DNA of 64,000 bases from Phaeobacter bryozoorum (GCF_041893525.1 NZ_CP169068.1); one strand, 5' to 3'. Shown: positions 24,171 through 34,172, counted from the stretch's first letter. The notes: generated by a model not told the origin, from the letters alone. Numbers and translations: made by a program.

Positions 24171-25445
24171 TTACTTCAGGATCGAACGACCCGCGTATTC
24201 GGCGACTTCACCCAGCATTTCCTCGATACGGATCAGCTGGTTGTATTTCGCGAGCCGGTCAGAGCGCGCCAGCGAACCGGTCTTGATCTGGCCGCAGTTG
24301 GTGGCCACGGCGAGGTCGGCAATGGTGGCGTCCTCGGTCTCGCCGGAACGGTGCGACATCACATTGGTGTAGCGCGCACGATGGGCCATATCGACGGCTT
24401 TCAGGGTCTCGGTCAGCGAGCCGATCTGGTTCACTTTCACCAGCATCGAGTTGGCGCAGCCGCGCTCGATGCCCTCGGCCAGACGCGCCGGGTTGGTCAC
24501 GAACAGATCGTCGCCGACCAGCTGCACCTTGTCGCCCAGCTCTTCGGTCAGGGCCTTCCAGCCGTCCCAGTCATCCTCACCCATGCCGTCTTCGATCGAG
24601 ATGATCGGATAGTCCTTCACCAGCGCCGCCAGATAGGCCACGTTCTCTTCCGACGACAGGGTCTTGCCTTCGCCGGACAGAACGTATTTGCCATCCTTGT
24701 AGTATTCGGTCGCCGCGCAATCGAGCGCCAGGTAGATTTCCTCGCCCGGCTTGTAACCGGCCTTTTCAATCGACTTCAGCACAAAATCCAGCGCTTCGCG
24801 GGTGGAGGCGATATTGGGGGCAAAGCCGCCCTCGTCGCCGATCCCGGTCGACAGACCCGCCGCCGACAGCTCTTTCTTCAGGGTATGGAACACCTCGGAC
24901 CCCATGCGCACGGCGTCGCGGATGTTGTCCGCAGCCACCGGCATGATCATGAATTCCTGAATGTCGATCGGGTTGTCGGCATGTTCGCCGCCGTTGATGA
25001 TATTCATCATAGGAACCGGCAGAACCCGCGCCGAGGTGCCACCGATATAACGATACAGCGGCTGGGTGGTGAAGTCCGCCGCAGCCTTGGCCACCGCCAT
25101 GGAAACACCCAGAATGGCATTGGCGCCCAGACGGCCCTTGTTCTCGGTGCCATCCAGCTCGATCATCGCCATGTCCACGGCAACCTGCTCGCAGGCGTCA
25201 AAGCCGACCAGCTCTTCGGCGATCTCGCCATTGACGGCGGCAACTGCTTCCAGAACGCCTTTGCCAAGGTAACGGGACGTGTCGCCGTCGCGCTTTTCCA
25301 CCGCCTCATAGGCCCCGGTTGACGCACCCGACGGTACCGCCGCGCGGCCCATTGTGCCGTCTTCCAGCATGACGTCGACTTCAACGGTCGGATTGCCCCG
25401 GCTGTCGAGAATTTCACGGGCGTGGATATCGATAATGGTGCTCAT
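24171..25445 (-). CDS. eno: Enolase (phosphopyruvate hydratase)
   Basis: The 424-residue protein is a full-length bacterial enolase. It has 'HAREILDSRGNPTVEVDV' at the start, 'GASTGAYEAVE' (catalytic loop), 'GDDLFVTNP' (Mg ligand region), 'VKVNQIGSLTET' (catalytic Lys) and 'MSHRSGETED'. It interconverts 2-phosphoglycerate and phosphoenolpyruvate and also joins the RNA degradosome in some bacteria. It stands alone on the minus strand, with an AGGGA sequence eight bases before the ATG. Confidence 0.98.
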   Translation of the reverse strand: MSTIIDIHAREILDSRGNPTVEVDVMLEDGTMGRAAVPSGASTGAYEAVEKRDGDTSRYLGKGVLEAVAAVNGEIAEELVGFDACEQVAVDMAMIELDGTENKGRLGANAILGVSMAVAKAAADFTTQPLYRYIGGTSARVLPVPMMNIINGGEHADNPIDIQEFMIMPVAADNIRDAVRMGSEVFHTLKKELSAAGLSTGIGDEGGFAPNIASTREALDFVLKSIEKAGYKPGEEIYLALDCAATEYYKDGKYVLSGEGKTLSSEENVAYLAALVKDYPIISIEDGMGEDDWDGWKALTEELGDKVQLVGDDLFVTNPARLAEGIERGCANSMLVKVNQIGSLTETLKAVDMAHRARYTNVMSHRSGETEDATIADLAVATNCGQIKTGSLARSDRLAKYNQLIRIEEMLGEVAEYAGRSILK

Positions 25446-25618
25446 TATTCAGGTCCCTGATCTTGGCAAGTGATTGCGGCAATTGGTGCCTGCGTCATAG
25501 CATTCACAGGTCAAAAGTAAACCATGAGCGTTATCGCTAACGTCACTTATTTTACGGGGTTAGGGCTAACAGTTCGCTGTTTGCGCAATCAATCGCCACC
25601 GCCGCCAGCCCGATGTGC

Positions 25619-26515
25619 TCAGACAGGGACCGCCGCCTGCGCCCGCGCCGCCCGCCGCGCCAGACGCCGCTCCCGCAGAAAGGTATAAAGCCCGGAGCCG
25701 ATGATCAGCGCCGATCCCGCCAGCGTCATCATATCCGGCGCCTCGGCAAAGATCACCACGCCGATCAGGGTCGAAAACACCAGCCGGGAGTAGCGAAACG
25801 GCGTGATCACGGCGGCATCGCCGATCCGGGTGGCGGTGACAATCCCGTAGTACCCCAGCACGCCAAAGATGACGCCTCCCAGCAACATGCCCCATTGGCT
25901 GCCTTCCAGGGCAACCGGCTCTCCGGGCAGGATCAGCAGCATCACCAGCCCCGCCGGGATCACCGAGCCAAAGGCCTGCGAGCTGACCACGGCAGAGGGC
26001 ACCGCGCTATCCATCACCCGCGTCATCAGGTCGCGCGCCGCAACCGCCACAACCGAGATCAGCACCAGCAGCACCCCCGGCTCAAATCCGGCCAGACCGG
26101 GCCGCACGATCATCAGCACCCCGGCAAAACCGACAAGGATCGCGGTCCAGCGCCGCCAGCCGACATCCTCGCCCAGAAACAGCGCCGCCCCGACAGTGAC
26201 CGCAAGCGGCATCGCCTGAAACACCGCCGCCACGGTCGAGATATCCACCACCGCCAGCGCCGAGGCAAAACTGACCGCCGCCAGCGCCTCGGTCGAGGCA
26301 CGCAGCACCGGTTGCCAGCGCCAGTTGCGTGGCGCCATCACCCGGTGGCCCTGCAGCTTGGCCCAGATCACAAAGATCGTGCCACTGCCCAGCCCCAGCA
26401 TCATCAGGATCTGCCCCACCGGCACCGAGGTGGCGAGCTGCTTGATGAACATATCCTCCAGCGAAAACCCCGCCATGGCGAGGATCACCAGCAATATTCC
26501 CGAGACATTGTTCAT
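25619..26515 (-). CDS. EamA-family (DMT) transporter, copy 1
   Basis: The 298-residue membrane protein has about ten hydrophobic segments and two EamA repeats (about residues 5-130 and 145-280), typical of drug/metabolite exporters in the 10-TMS DMT family. Start ATG 26515 (MNNVSG) begins directly before the first membrane segment; a longer in-frame start would add about 50 polar residues. The C-terminus is basic ('RERRLARRAARA'), as expected for a cytoplasmic tail. The substrate cannot be deduced. Confidence 0.9.
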   Translation of the reverse strand: MNNVSGILLVILAMAGFSLEDMFIKQLATSVPVGQILMMLGLGSGTIFVIWAKLQGHRVMAPRNWRWQPVLRASTEALAAVSFASALAVVDISTVAAVFQAMPLAVTVGAALFLGEDVGWRRWTAILVGFAGVLMIVRPGLAGFEPGVLLVLISVVAVAARDLMTRVMDSAVPSAVVSSQAFGSVIPAGLVMLLILPGEPVALEGSQWGMLLGGVIFGVLGYYGIVTATRIGDAAVITPFRYSRLVFSTLIGVVIFAEAPDMMTLAGSALIIGSGLYTFLRERRLARRAARAQAAVPV

Positions 26516-26777
26516 CTTGATCGTTCCATTCCAATGGGTCCGATGGCTCTGCCGAGGGGCCGTGCCCGCCGTCGCTGCATCGACTGATCCGCACAACAAA
26601 TAGCCGGAAGCGACCGCCCACTTGTCCATTTGCGACGCGACTCGATATTTGCGGCGCAGCTTCATGACTTCATGTGACCGCTCCTATCACGCGCCGTGAT
26701 ACTGGGCCACCGCCGGGCTGCGGCGCGCCCCGGAATTTTCCGGAATATTCGGACCCGTTATCCTGTCTAAGAAAACA

Positions 26778-26813
26778 CGCCCCGCAGGCCGACCGGCATG
26801 TGGTCAGCGGGCG
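26778..26813 (-). terminator. Probable terminator of the Fur-family gene
   Basis: Read on the minus strand, a GC-rich stem (GCGGGC at 26807-26812 with the GCCCCGC side at 26779-26785, extended by GGTC/GACC inside) is followed by GTGTTTTC. It lies 10-45 bases after the stop codon of the regulator gene. The stem has one bulge. Confidence 0.5.
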
Positions 26814-26822
26814 CGCGCTGGC

Positions 26823-27236
26823 TCAGCTCTTCTTGCGCGGCACGCCATATAGTTCCAACTTGTGGCCGCGCAGCTCATAGCCCAGCTTTTCGGCGATCTT
26901 CTCCTGCAAGGCCTCGATCTCCGGGTCGCAGAATTCGATGACCGCCCCGGTGGTCATGTCGATCAGATGATCGTGATGCTCGCGGTCGGCATCCTCGTAG
27001 CGGGCACGCCCGTCGCCGAACTCCAGCCGCTCCAGAATGCCCGCTTCGTCAAACAGCTTCACCGTGCGATAGACGGTGGCCAGCGAAATCGCCCCGTCCA
27101 GCGCGCTGGCACGGGCATAGAGTTCCTCGACATCGGGGTGATCGTCGCTCTCTTGCAATACGCGCGCAATCACCCGTCGCTGGCCTGTCATCCGCAGACC
27201 TATGGCTTCGCAGCGTGCGATAATCGTCTCGCTCAT
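26823..27236 (-). CDS. fur: Fur-family metalloregulator (Fur/Mur type)
   Basis: The 137-residue protein has an N-terminal winged helix ('LRMTGQRRVIARVL', 'ATVYRTVKLF') and a C-terminal metal-binding domain with 'EHHDHLIDMTTG' and 'EFCDPEIEALQEKIAEKLGY'. This closely follows alphaproteobacterial Fur/Mur, where the protein often responds mainly to manganese. Irr and Zur have different His/Cys patterns. ATG 27236 has AAGGG six bases upstream, whereas an ATG two codons earlier overlaps that signal, so 27236 is preferred. Confidence 0.9.
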   Translation of the reverse strand: MSETIIARCEAIGLRMTGQRRVIARVLQESDDHPDVEELYARASALDGAISLATVYRTVKLFDEAGILERLEFGDGRARYEDADREHHDHLIDMTTGAVIEFCDPEIEALQEKIAEKLGYELRGHKLELYGVPRKKS

Positions 27237-27608
27237 GGTCATCCCTTATTCAGCATGGCGTCCCTGTTTATACAAAGACGCCCGCGCCGCAAACCGGGTT
27301 TTAACAGTCTGTGGCGCAGAATATACAACAATTGCCCATTGACTTTATCCGCTGGCGGGGCCATCTGCCCTGTCAGGCATCCCTCCCTGCCGCGTGAGCA
27401 GAGGACGTCGGGCCGCGCCAGATCAATGCGCAGGCCAAACACCGACCCTAAGGATATGCCACCGTTCCCAATATCACGCGTGGGGCACTCGCAGCGACCA
27501 GCGGTCTGGCATGATGCCAGCCCCGCCCGAGGTCCCTGCCCCAACGACAGACCGCCCCCGTGGCGGCACCGGCCGAGCCCTGTTGGCGCGGCTGTGAAAG
27601 GACGAGAC

Positions 27609-28937
27609 GTGACAGAATTTTCAACCATGGGGCTGCCCGAGCAGCTTCTGAAGCGCATTGCAGAACTTGGCTATACCGATCCGACCCCGATTCAGGCCCG
27701 CGCCATCCCGCATGCGCTGAACGGCAAGGACGTGCTGGGTCTGGCGCAGACCGGCACCGGCAAAACCGCCGCCTTCGGCGTGCCGCTGATTGCCCAGATG
27801 ATGCAATACGGCCGCAAACCCGCCGCCAAGACCGTGCGCGGCCTGGTGCTGGCGCCGACCCGCGAACTGGCCAACCAGATCGCCGCCAACCTCAAGGGCC
27901 TGACCGAAGGCACCCCGATGAAAACCGGTCTGGTTGTCGGCGGCGTTTCCATCAACCCGCAGATCAGCCGCCTGTCGCGCGGCACCGATATCCTGATCGC
28001 CACCCCGGGCCGTCTGCTGGACATCCTTGACCGTGGCGCGCTGGATCTTGGCTCCTGCGACTTCCTCGTGCTGGATGAGGCCGACCAGATGCTGGACCTC
28101 GGCTTTATCCACGCGCTGCGCAAGATCGCCGCTCTTCTGCCGGCACAGCGCCAGACCATGCTGTTCTCGGCCACCATGCCCAAGCAGATGAACGAGATCG
28201 CCAATTCCTACCTGCAAAGCCCGGTGCGGATCGAGGTGAACCCTCCCGGCAAGGCTGCCGACAAGATCACCCAATCGGTGCATTTCATCGCCAAGGCAGA
28301 GAAGCTCTCGCTGCTGAAAGAGCTGCTGACCAAACACAAGGACGAGCGGACGCTGGTCTTTGGCCGCACCAAACACGGCATGGAAAAGCTGATGAAAACG
28401 CTGTCGGCCGCCGGTTTCTCGGCCGCAGCAATTCACGGCAACAAAAGCCAGGGCCAGCGTGAACGCGCGCTTGCCTCCTTCAAATCCGGCGAGGTCAAGA
28501 TCCTCGTGGCCACCGATGTGGCGGCCCGTGGTCTCGATATCCCGGATGTGAAATACGTCTATAACTACGAGCTGCCCAATGTGGCGGATGCCTATGTGCA
28601 CCGGATTGGCCGGACCGCACGCGCAGGCAAGGACGGTCAGGCCGTGGCCTTCTGTGCCCCGGATGAAATGGATGAGCTGAAGGCGATCCAGAAGACCATG
28701 AACCTCAATATCCCGGTGGCCTCAGGCCGTCCGTGGGAGGTTCTGCCCGATGCCAAGGCCCCGGCAGGCCGTCGTGGCGGCGGCAAACCCGGTGGCAGCG
28801 GCAAACCCGGCGGTCATCGCCGGCGTCGCAGCGGTGGTGCCGGTGGCGGCCAGAGCGGTGCGCGCAGCGGTGGATCCGGTGCCGCCGCAGGCGCGGCTCA
28901 GGGCAAACCCGGCGGTCAGCGCCGTCGCGCCCAGTAA
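27609..28937 (+). CDS. DEAD-box RNA helicase (RhlE-like)
   Basis: The 442-residue helicase shows the Q-motif 'GYTDPTPIQ', Walker A 'AQTGTGKT' (about residue 47), 'PTRELA', 'ATPGRLLD', the DEAD motif in 'VLDEADQML', 'SAT', and 'HRIGRTARAG' (about 330). The last 60 residues are Gly/Arg-rich ('GGGKPGG' repeats), a typical RNA-binding tail of cold- and ribosome-linked helicases. The start is GTG 27609 with AAAGGA six bases before it; the frame is open for 250 codons upstream but without similarity. A strong terminator follows. Confidence 0.93.
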   Translation: MTEFSTMGLPEQLLKRIAELGYTDPTPIQARAIPHALNGKDVLGLAQTGTGKTAAFGVPLIAQMMQYGRKPAAKTVRGLVLAPTRELANQIAANLKGLTEGTPMKTGLVVGGVSINPQISRLSRGTDILIATPGRLLDILDRGALDLGSCDFLVLDEADQMLDLGFIHALRKIAALLPAQRQTMLFSATMPKQMNEIANSYLQSPVRIEVNPPGKAADKITQSVHFIAKAEKLSLLKELLTKHKDERTLVFGRTKHGMEKLMKTLSAAGFSAAAIHGNKSQGQRERALASFKSGEVKILVATDVAARGLDIPDVKYVYNYELPNVADAYVHRIGRTARAGKDGQAVAFCAPDEMDELKAIQKTMNLNIPVASGRPWEVLPDAKAPAGRRGGGKPGGSGKPGGHRRRRSGGAGGGQSGARSGGSGAAAGAAQGKPGGQRRRAQ

Positions 28938-28979
28938 ACCCTCACCATGCCCCTATGGGGGCACGGCTGAAAACCAGAC

Positions 28980-29030
28980 AAAGCCGGGGATGCCTTTTGC
29001 GTCCCCGGCTTTTTCGTCCCCGGTTTTTTT
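28980..29030 (+). terminator. Intrinsic terminator after the helicase gene
   Basis: AAAGCCGGGGA (28980-28990) pairs with TCCCCGGCTTT (29002-29012), followed by T's. A second copy of the descending arm, GTCCCCGGTTTTTTTT, starts at 29016 and could pair with the same ascending arm, giving a back-up terminator. Confidence 0.85.
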
Positions 29031-29049
29031 TTACTTTTTCGTCATCGAC

Positions 29050-29769
29050 TTACCGCGCCGCCACCAGATCCGCCCAGACCGGCAGGTGATCCGAGGCGAT
29101 ATGCGCCGGACGGGCGCGATAGACGCCGCTGTCCACCACCTCCAGCCCCCGGCTGACCGCAATCCGGTCCAGCGCGCCAATCGGGCGCAGCGACGGAAAA
29201 CTGGGCCGTGGCGGCACAAACCGCAGTTTCGGAGCCAGATGATCCAGCACCGGCTGGCGGGACCATTCGTTGAAATCTCCGGCCCAGACCGTCGGCAGAT
29301 CCGGGCGCTTGGCGATGATCCCCGCCAGATGATGGACCTGCTCATGGCGCGCCTTGGTGGTCAGCCCCAGATGCGCGCCCACCACCCTGAGCGGTCCCAG
29401 CGCCGTCTCGAACAGCGCCCAGACCGCCCCGCGCGGCTCCAGCCCCGGCAGCGGAATATGGCCGTGATCCTGAAGCGCAATCCCGTCGCCCCGCCAGATC
29501 ACCGCATTGCCATGCCAGCCCAGCGACCCCGCCCCGCCCAGATCAACAATCTGCCATCCTGCCTCATCCAGAATGAAATGCGGCAGCGCGGCGGGTCGTG
29601 GCGGCAGCCGCTTGTCGGCCTCCTGTAACAGCACCAGATCCGCCCCGGTGCCCTCGATCACCTGCAAGGTGCGACGCGGACGCCGACGCAGATCCAGCCC
29701 CATCGACTTCTGAATATTGTAACTTGCCAGCCGCAGCCGTCCCGGCCGGGTGCCCTGTTCCTGCGTCAT
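29050..29769 (-). CDS. Endonuclease/exonuclease/phosphatase family protein
   Basis: The 239-residue product has the EEP fold: 'ASYNIQKS' near residue 15, 'LVLLQEAD' with the metal-binding Glu (about 47), 'GDFNEWS' (about 165) and the C-terminal 'SDHLPVWADL'. The family includes DNases, RNases and lipid/inositol phosphatases, and nothing here fixes the substrate. No signal peptide is seen from ATG 29769; a longer in-frame start (29877) would add about 36 residues of unlikely sequence. It is divergent from the EamA gene. Confidence 0.85.
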   Translation of the reverse strand: MTQEQGTRPGRLRLASYNIQKSMGLDLRRRPRRTLQVIEGTGADLVLLQEADKRLPPRPAALPHFILDEAGWQIVDLGGAGSLGWHGNAVIWRGDGIALQDHGHIPLPGLEPRGAVWALFETALGPLRVVGAHLGLTTKARHEQVHHLAGIIAKRPDLPTVWAGDFNEWSRQPVLDHLAPKLRFVPPRPSFPSLRPIGALDRIAVSRGLEVVDSGVYRARPAHIASDHLPVWADLVAAR

Positions 29770-29939
29770 TCCTCTGCCTTCTTTGCCACCGCGCCTTGTC
29801 ACCGATCCGGTGCGTGATACGGCCACAGCATGGCCGAAATCCGCACCGCAGGCCAGAGCGCGCCCTGTCACACCCATCGCGGCCTAAGCATCTGTTTTCC
29901 CGGCTTGACTCTCGGACCAAGCCCACCTCCTCTGGCGGC

Positions 29940-30863
29940 ATGAGTGAGAAACGCGCAATGGACGGCATCGGGGCCGCAATGCTGATCGGCTTCAGCGGGC
30001 TGATGGGCTTTAATCAGGTGGTGATCAAGGTCTCCAACGGCGGGTTCGGCCCGGTGTTTCAGGCGGGCCTGCGCTCTCTCATCGGGCTGGCGGTCCTGCT
30101 GACATGGCTCGCCTTTCGCGGCCAGCTGAAGCGCGCCAGCACTCCTGCCCCTGCCCCTGCCTCTGCCCAGGCGTCGGCGCATTGGAGCCGCTCTGTCCAT
30201 TTCTGGGGGCTGGTGTCCGGGCTGTTGTTCACGGCCGAATTTGTCTGCCTCTATATCGCACTTGATCTCTCCTCGGTGTCGCGGGTCACGATCATCTTCA
30301 ACTCGATGCCGGTCTGGCTGGCCCTGGCCGGCCATCTGCTCCTGCCCGGCGAGCGGCTCAACAGCCTGCGCATGTTGGGACTGATCCTGGCCATGGGCGG
30401 CGTGGTGCTGGCCGTGTTGCACCGGGGCAGCGGCGATGCCTCGCTGCTGGGCGATATTCTCGCGCTTGCGGCGACGCTGGCCTGGGCCGGGATCGCCCTC
30501 TGCGCGCGGCTGTCGCCACTGGCCCATGTCCCGCCGATCCGCCAGCTCACCTATCAGCTGGCCACATCGGCGCTGGTGCTGCTGGCGATCTCGCCGCTGT
30601 TTGGACCGCTGCTGCGCGACCCCACGGCGCTGCATATCTCCGGCGTGCTGTTTCAGGCCATCGCCATCGCCAGCCTCGGCTATCTGCTGTGGCTCTGGCT
30701 GATCAGCCTCTACCGCGCCAATGCCGTTGCCTCCTTCAGCTTCCTGTCGCCGGTGATCGCGGCCATTCTCGGCTGGCTGCTGCTGGACGAGGTGATCCTG
30801 CCGCAGGTCTGGGCCGCACTGGTGCTGGTCGCGGTCGGTATCCTGCTGATCAATCGCAAATAG
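29940..30863 (+). CDS. EamA-family (DMT) transporter, copy 2
   Basis: The 307-residue protein has about ten hydrophobic segments in two EamA repeats. A Pro/Ala-rich hydrophilic loop around residues 62-78 ('STPAPAPASAQASA') separates segments 2 and 3. ATG 29940 is followed by a short polar N-terminus. It ends two bases before the convergent SelO gene ends. Copies 1 and 2 differ too much to be recent duplicates. Confidence 0.9.
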   Translation: MSEKRAMDGIGAAMLIGFSGLMGFNQVVIKVSNGGFGPVFQAGLRSLIGLAVLLTWLAFRGQLKRASTPAPAPASAQASAHWSRSVHFWGLVSGLLFTAEFVCLYIALDLSSVSRVTIIFNSMPVWLALAGHLLLPGERLNSLRMLGLILAMGGVVLAVLHRGSGDASLLGDILALAATLAWAGIALCARLSPLAHVPPIRQLTYQLATSALVLLAISPLFGPLLRDPTALHISGVLFQAIAIASLGYLLWLWLISLYRANAVASFSFLSPVIAAILGWLLLDEVILPQVWAALVLVAVGILLINRK

Positions 30864-30865
30864 GT

Positions 30866-32305
30866 TCAGGTGCCGCAGAAGGTCGCCTTCACCACCTCGC
30901 TCGCAGCCGGCGGGCGACGCAGATCCTCGGCCCCTGCCTGCACGGTATAGGGATCCGCCAGCACGGTATTGAGCCGCTCGAACGGGCCAAAATCGCCCGC
31001 AACGGCGGCACTGATCATCGCCTCGATCCGGTGGTTGCGCGGGATATAGACCAGGTTCGCTGCCGCCATCACCGCCGCCGGATCGGCCTCCTGCGCCAGA
31101 CGCGCGCGCCAGTCCATTGCCCAGCCGTCAAACGCCTCAGGCTCCAGAAACTCATCGCGCACCTTGCCGGAGTCCGGCGCAACAGCATCGCCCAAGGCCC
31201 GGAAGGTATTGGTGAAATCCGCCTGTCCCGCCGCCATGCGCTGCATCAGGTCAGTGATCAGCGCCATATCGTCAGGCGTTGCCTCGGCAATGCCGATCTT
31301 GGCGCCAAAGCGCCGCAGCCAGGCGGCCTCGGTCCGGGCGGGCATCGCATGAACGATCTCGGTCGCCTCCTCAACCAGCGCCTGCGGATCCTCCGCCTGC
31401 TGGATCAGCGCGGTGGCCAGCTGCGCCAGATTCCAGACCGCAATATCGGGCTGGTTGGAATAGGCATAACGCCCCATCCGGTCGATCGAACTGAACACAG
31501 TGCTGGGGTGATAGACATCCAAAAAGGCGCAGGGACCATAGTCAATCGTCTCGCCGGAAATGGACGAGTTATCGGTATTCATCACCCCGTGGATAAAGCC
31601 TACCGACATCCAGGCCGCGATCAGCTCCGACTGCCGATCCCGCACCGCCCGCAGCAGCCCCATCGGCCCCTTCGCCTCAGGATAATGGCGTTGGATCGCG
31701 TAATCCGTGAGCTGCCGCAGCGCCGCCTGCTCGCCCCGCGCGGCAAAGATCTGAAAGCTCCCGACCCGCAGATGGCTCGCGGCCACCCGTGTCAGCACCG
31801 CGCCGGGCAAACCGCCCTGTTCGCGCCAGACCAGCTCACCGGTCGCAACCGCCGCCAGCGCGCGGGTTGTCGGAATGCCAAGCGCATGCATCGCCTCGCT
31901 CACCACATATTCGCGCAGGACCGGCCCCAGCCAGGCCCGCCCGTCACCGCCCCGCGAATAGGGTGTGCGCCCCGATCCCTTCAGCTGGATATCGCGGCGC
32001 TCGCCATCAACACCAACAGCCTCGCCCAGCAGGATCGCGCGCCCATCGCCGAGCTGCGGATTGTAGGTGCCAAACTGATGCCCCGCATAGAGCTGCGCCA
32101 GCGGATCGGCGCCATCGGGCACACGGTTGCCCGCAAAAATCTCGGCCAGCTCGGCCCTGTCACCCGCCCGGATGCCCAGCTCCGCGCCAAGTGCACCATT
32201 GTAGGCGATCAGCTCTGGCGCCTTCACCGGCACGGGAGCCTGTTTGCTATAGAACAGCGGCGGCAACGCGGCATATGTATTGTCAAAAGGGATGTGCAAT
32301 GTCAT
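30866..32305 (-). CDS. selO: Protein adenylyltransferase SelO (YdiU/UPF0061 family)
   Basis: The 479-residue protein matches SelO pseudokinases, which attach AMP to Ser/Thr/Tyr of redox proteins. It has 'YAGHQFGTYNPQLGDGRA' (about residue 72), 'QLKGSGRTPYSRGGDGRA' (ATP-binding Lys, about 100) and 'NTDNSSISGETIDYGP' (metal-binding Asn/Asp, about 230-245). The C-terminus ends 'FCGT', with a Cys where eukaryotic forms have Sec. ATG 32305 starts the conserved N-terminus; an upstream in-frame ATG would add 16 residues. Confidence 0.94.
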   Translation of the reverse strand: MTLHIPFDNTYAALPPLFYSKQAPVPVKAPELIAYNGALGAELGIRAGDRAELAEIFAGNRVPDGADPLAQLYAGHQFGTYNPQLGDGRAILLGEAVGVDGERRDIQLKGSGRTPYSRGGDGRAWLGPVLREYVVSEAMHALGIPTTRALAAVATGELVWREQGGLPGAVLTRVAASHLRVGSFQIFAARGEQAALRQLTDYAIQRHYPEAKGPMGLLRAVRDRQSELIAAWMSVGFIHGVMNTDNSSISGETIDYGPCAFLDVYHPSTVFSSIDRMGRYAYSNQPDIAVWNLAQLATALIQQAEDPQALVEEATEIVHAMPARTEAAWLRRFGAKIGIAEATPDDMALITDLMQRMAAGQADFTNTFRALGDAVAPDSGKVRDEFLEPEAFDGWAMDWRARLAQEADPAAVMAAANLVYIPRNHRIEAMISAAVAGDFGPFERLNTVLADPYTVQAGAEDLRRPPAASEVVKATFCGT

Positions 32306-32367
32306 GGCCCAAACATATGCGGCAAATGCCAAATTGCCAGAGCCAACAGACAAAACGGAGCACTGAC

Positions 32368-32799
32368 ATGACCGCCGATGAGATCATCGCCCGGCTGAAC
32401 CTCCAGCCCCACCCCGAAGGCGGCTATTACCGCCAGACATGGATCGCCGAAACCACAGCCAGCCACGATGACCGCGCAACCGGCACCTGCATCTATTTCC
32501 TGCTGAAGGCGGGTGAGAGCAGCCACTGGCACCGTGTCGATGCCACCGAGATCTGGCTTTATCACGCTGGCGCGCCGCTGGTGCTGTCGCTGTCAGCCAG
32601 CGATGACGGCCCCGCCCACGACCACCTGCTGACCCCGGACCTGACCACCGGAGAACCGCAGCTGATCGTCCCCGAAGGCCACTGGCAGGCCGCCCGCACC
32701 ACCGGCGACTATACGCTGGTCAGCTGCACCGTCTCACCGGGGTTCCGGTTCGAGGGCTTCACCCTCGCCGACCCCGGCTTCGATATCCCGCGCGCCTGA
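32368..32799 (+). CDS. Cupin (DUF985) protein
   Basis: The 143-residue protein has the DUF985 cupin pattern: 'HPEGGYYRQTW' (about residue 14), 'TCIYFLLKAGESSHWHRVDATEIWLYHAG' (metal/ligand pocket, about 40-68) and 'VSCTVSPGFRFEGFTLA' near the end. The function of the family is not settled. ATG 32368 has ACGGAG eight bases upstream. The frame is open far upstream antisense to selO but without similarity. It is divergent from selO with a 62-bp gap. Confidence 0.9.
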   Translation: MTADEIIARLNLQPHPEGGYYRQTWIAETTASHDDRATGTCIYFLLKAGESSHWHRVDATEIWLYHAGAPLVLSLSASDDGPAHDHLLTPDLTTGEPQLIVPEGHWQAARTTGDYTLVSCTVSPGFRFEGFTLADPGFDIPRA

Positions 32800-32858
32800 C
32801 CCCAGATTTCGTCGAAGAAATTTGCCAGGAAACCTCCAAGTTTCCCGGCCGCCAGACC

Positions 32859-34019
32859 TCAGTCCTCGCGCCCCGGCACACTCACCACACCGCCGCCAAC
32901 GCAGGCGCTGACACCGGTTGTGCCGGGACAGGAGGTCGGCAGCCCGCGCGCAACCCGTACCGCCAGATGCGCAAAGGCCTGCGCCTCCAGCATGTCGCCA
33001 TCCAGCCCCACCGTCTCGATCGGCTGAACCGGGCAGTCCAGCGACACCCGCAGCATCTCCATCAGCACCGGGTTGTGGCGCCCGCCGCCAGTGACCAACA
33101 CCACCTCCGGCGGCTCCGGGCAATGCTCCATCCCCTGTGCAACAGCAGCGGCGCACATGCCGGTCAGCGTCGCCGTCGCATCGCGGTCGCTCAATTCGGA
33201 GACCAGCGTGATCATCTCGGAAAAATCATTGCGATCCAGCGATTTCGGCGGCATCCGGGCAAAATAGGGCTCCGCCAGAAACAGCTCCAGCGCCCCGGTC
33301 TCCACCGCGCCGCCACGGGCAATCGCGCCGCCTTCGTCCATCATCTGCCCACAGCGCGCCTGCACCAGATCATTGATCGGCGCATTGGCAGGGCCGGTGT
33401 CAAACGCCAAAAGAGCGCCGGGATCCTCAGCCGCGTCACAGCGCGGATCGACATAGGTCAGATTGCCCACGCCGCCGAGGTTCAGGAAACACAGGGGTTT
33501 GTCCCGCTTCAGGTATTTGGCGCAAGCAAAATGAAAGAACGGCGCCAGCGGCGCGCCCTCGCCGCCCAGCCGCACATCGTCGCTGCGAAAATCCCAGACC
33601 ACCGGGGTGTCAAGCTCAGCCGCCAGCGCCGCACCATCGCCCACCTGCAGGGTGCCCTGCACGCGTGGCGCATGGGCCAGCGTCTGACCGTGAAACCCTA
33701 TGACATCAACCGGTCCCGCCGCTGCATCCTCGGCCAGAACCTGCGCCAGCAGCGCCGCATGGGCGCGGGTCACGATCTCAGCGGCGGCGTCCACCTGTGG
33801 CCCCTGCCACTGTCCCAATGCGGCCGCCAGCTGCGCCCGTTCCACCGGCTCATAGGCGCGATAGGCACTGGCGCCAAAGCCGTGGATCACCACGCCATCG
33901 GTCTCGACAATGGCCGCATCCACCCCGTCCAGCGAGGTGCCGCTCATGGTGCCAAGGGCGCGCAGAACGCCGGTCTTGGGGATCGCCACAGAACGGGCCG
34001 AGGAGGGGGATCTGGTCAT
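32859..34019 (-). CDS. anmK: Anhydro-N-acetylmuramic acid kinase
   Basis: The 386-residue product carries the AnmK phosphate-binding opening 'GTMSGTSLDGVD' (about residue 23), 'GFHGQT' (about 108), 'NLGGVGNLTYV' (about 180) and 'VLVTGGGRHNPVLM' (about 300). It phosphorylates and opens anhydro-MurNAc released from the recycled cell wall, a step downstream of NagZ, whose gene lies 19 kb away. ATG 34019 is the best start; a longer frame from 34106 would add 29 unlikely residues. It is divergent from tyrS. Confidence 0.94.
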   Translation of the reverse strand: MTRSPSSARSVAIPKTGVLRALGTMSGTSLDGVDAAIVETDGVVIHGFGASAYRAYEPVERAQLAAALGQWQGPQVDAAAEIVTRAHAALLAQVLAEDAAAGPVDVIGFHGQTLAHAPRVQGTLQVGDGAALAAELDTPVVWDFRSDDVRLGGEGAPLAPFFHFACAKYLKRDKPLCFLNLGGVGNLTYVDPRCDAAEDPGALLAFDTGPANAPINDLVQARCGQMMDEGGAIARGGAVETGALELFLAEPYFARMPPKSLDRNDFSEMITLVSELSDRDATATLTGMCAAAVAQGMEHCPEPPEVVLVTGGGRHNPVLMEMLRVSLDCPVQPIETVGLDGDMLEAQAFAHLAVRVARGLPTSCPGTTGVSACVGGGVVSVPGRED

Positions 34020-34172
34020 GTTGATGGTGCCTGCTGTGATATTGGGCGCGCCGCGCCGGTTTGCGCCAAGGATACAGCAGCGAATTTCTTGCGCAAAGCC
34101 GTTCACACTGCTTTCCCCCCGGCAATTTGCGTTTTATACAGCAGCGCGCAATTTAGAAAGCCGAGGCACATC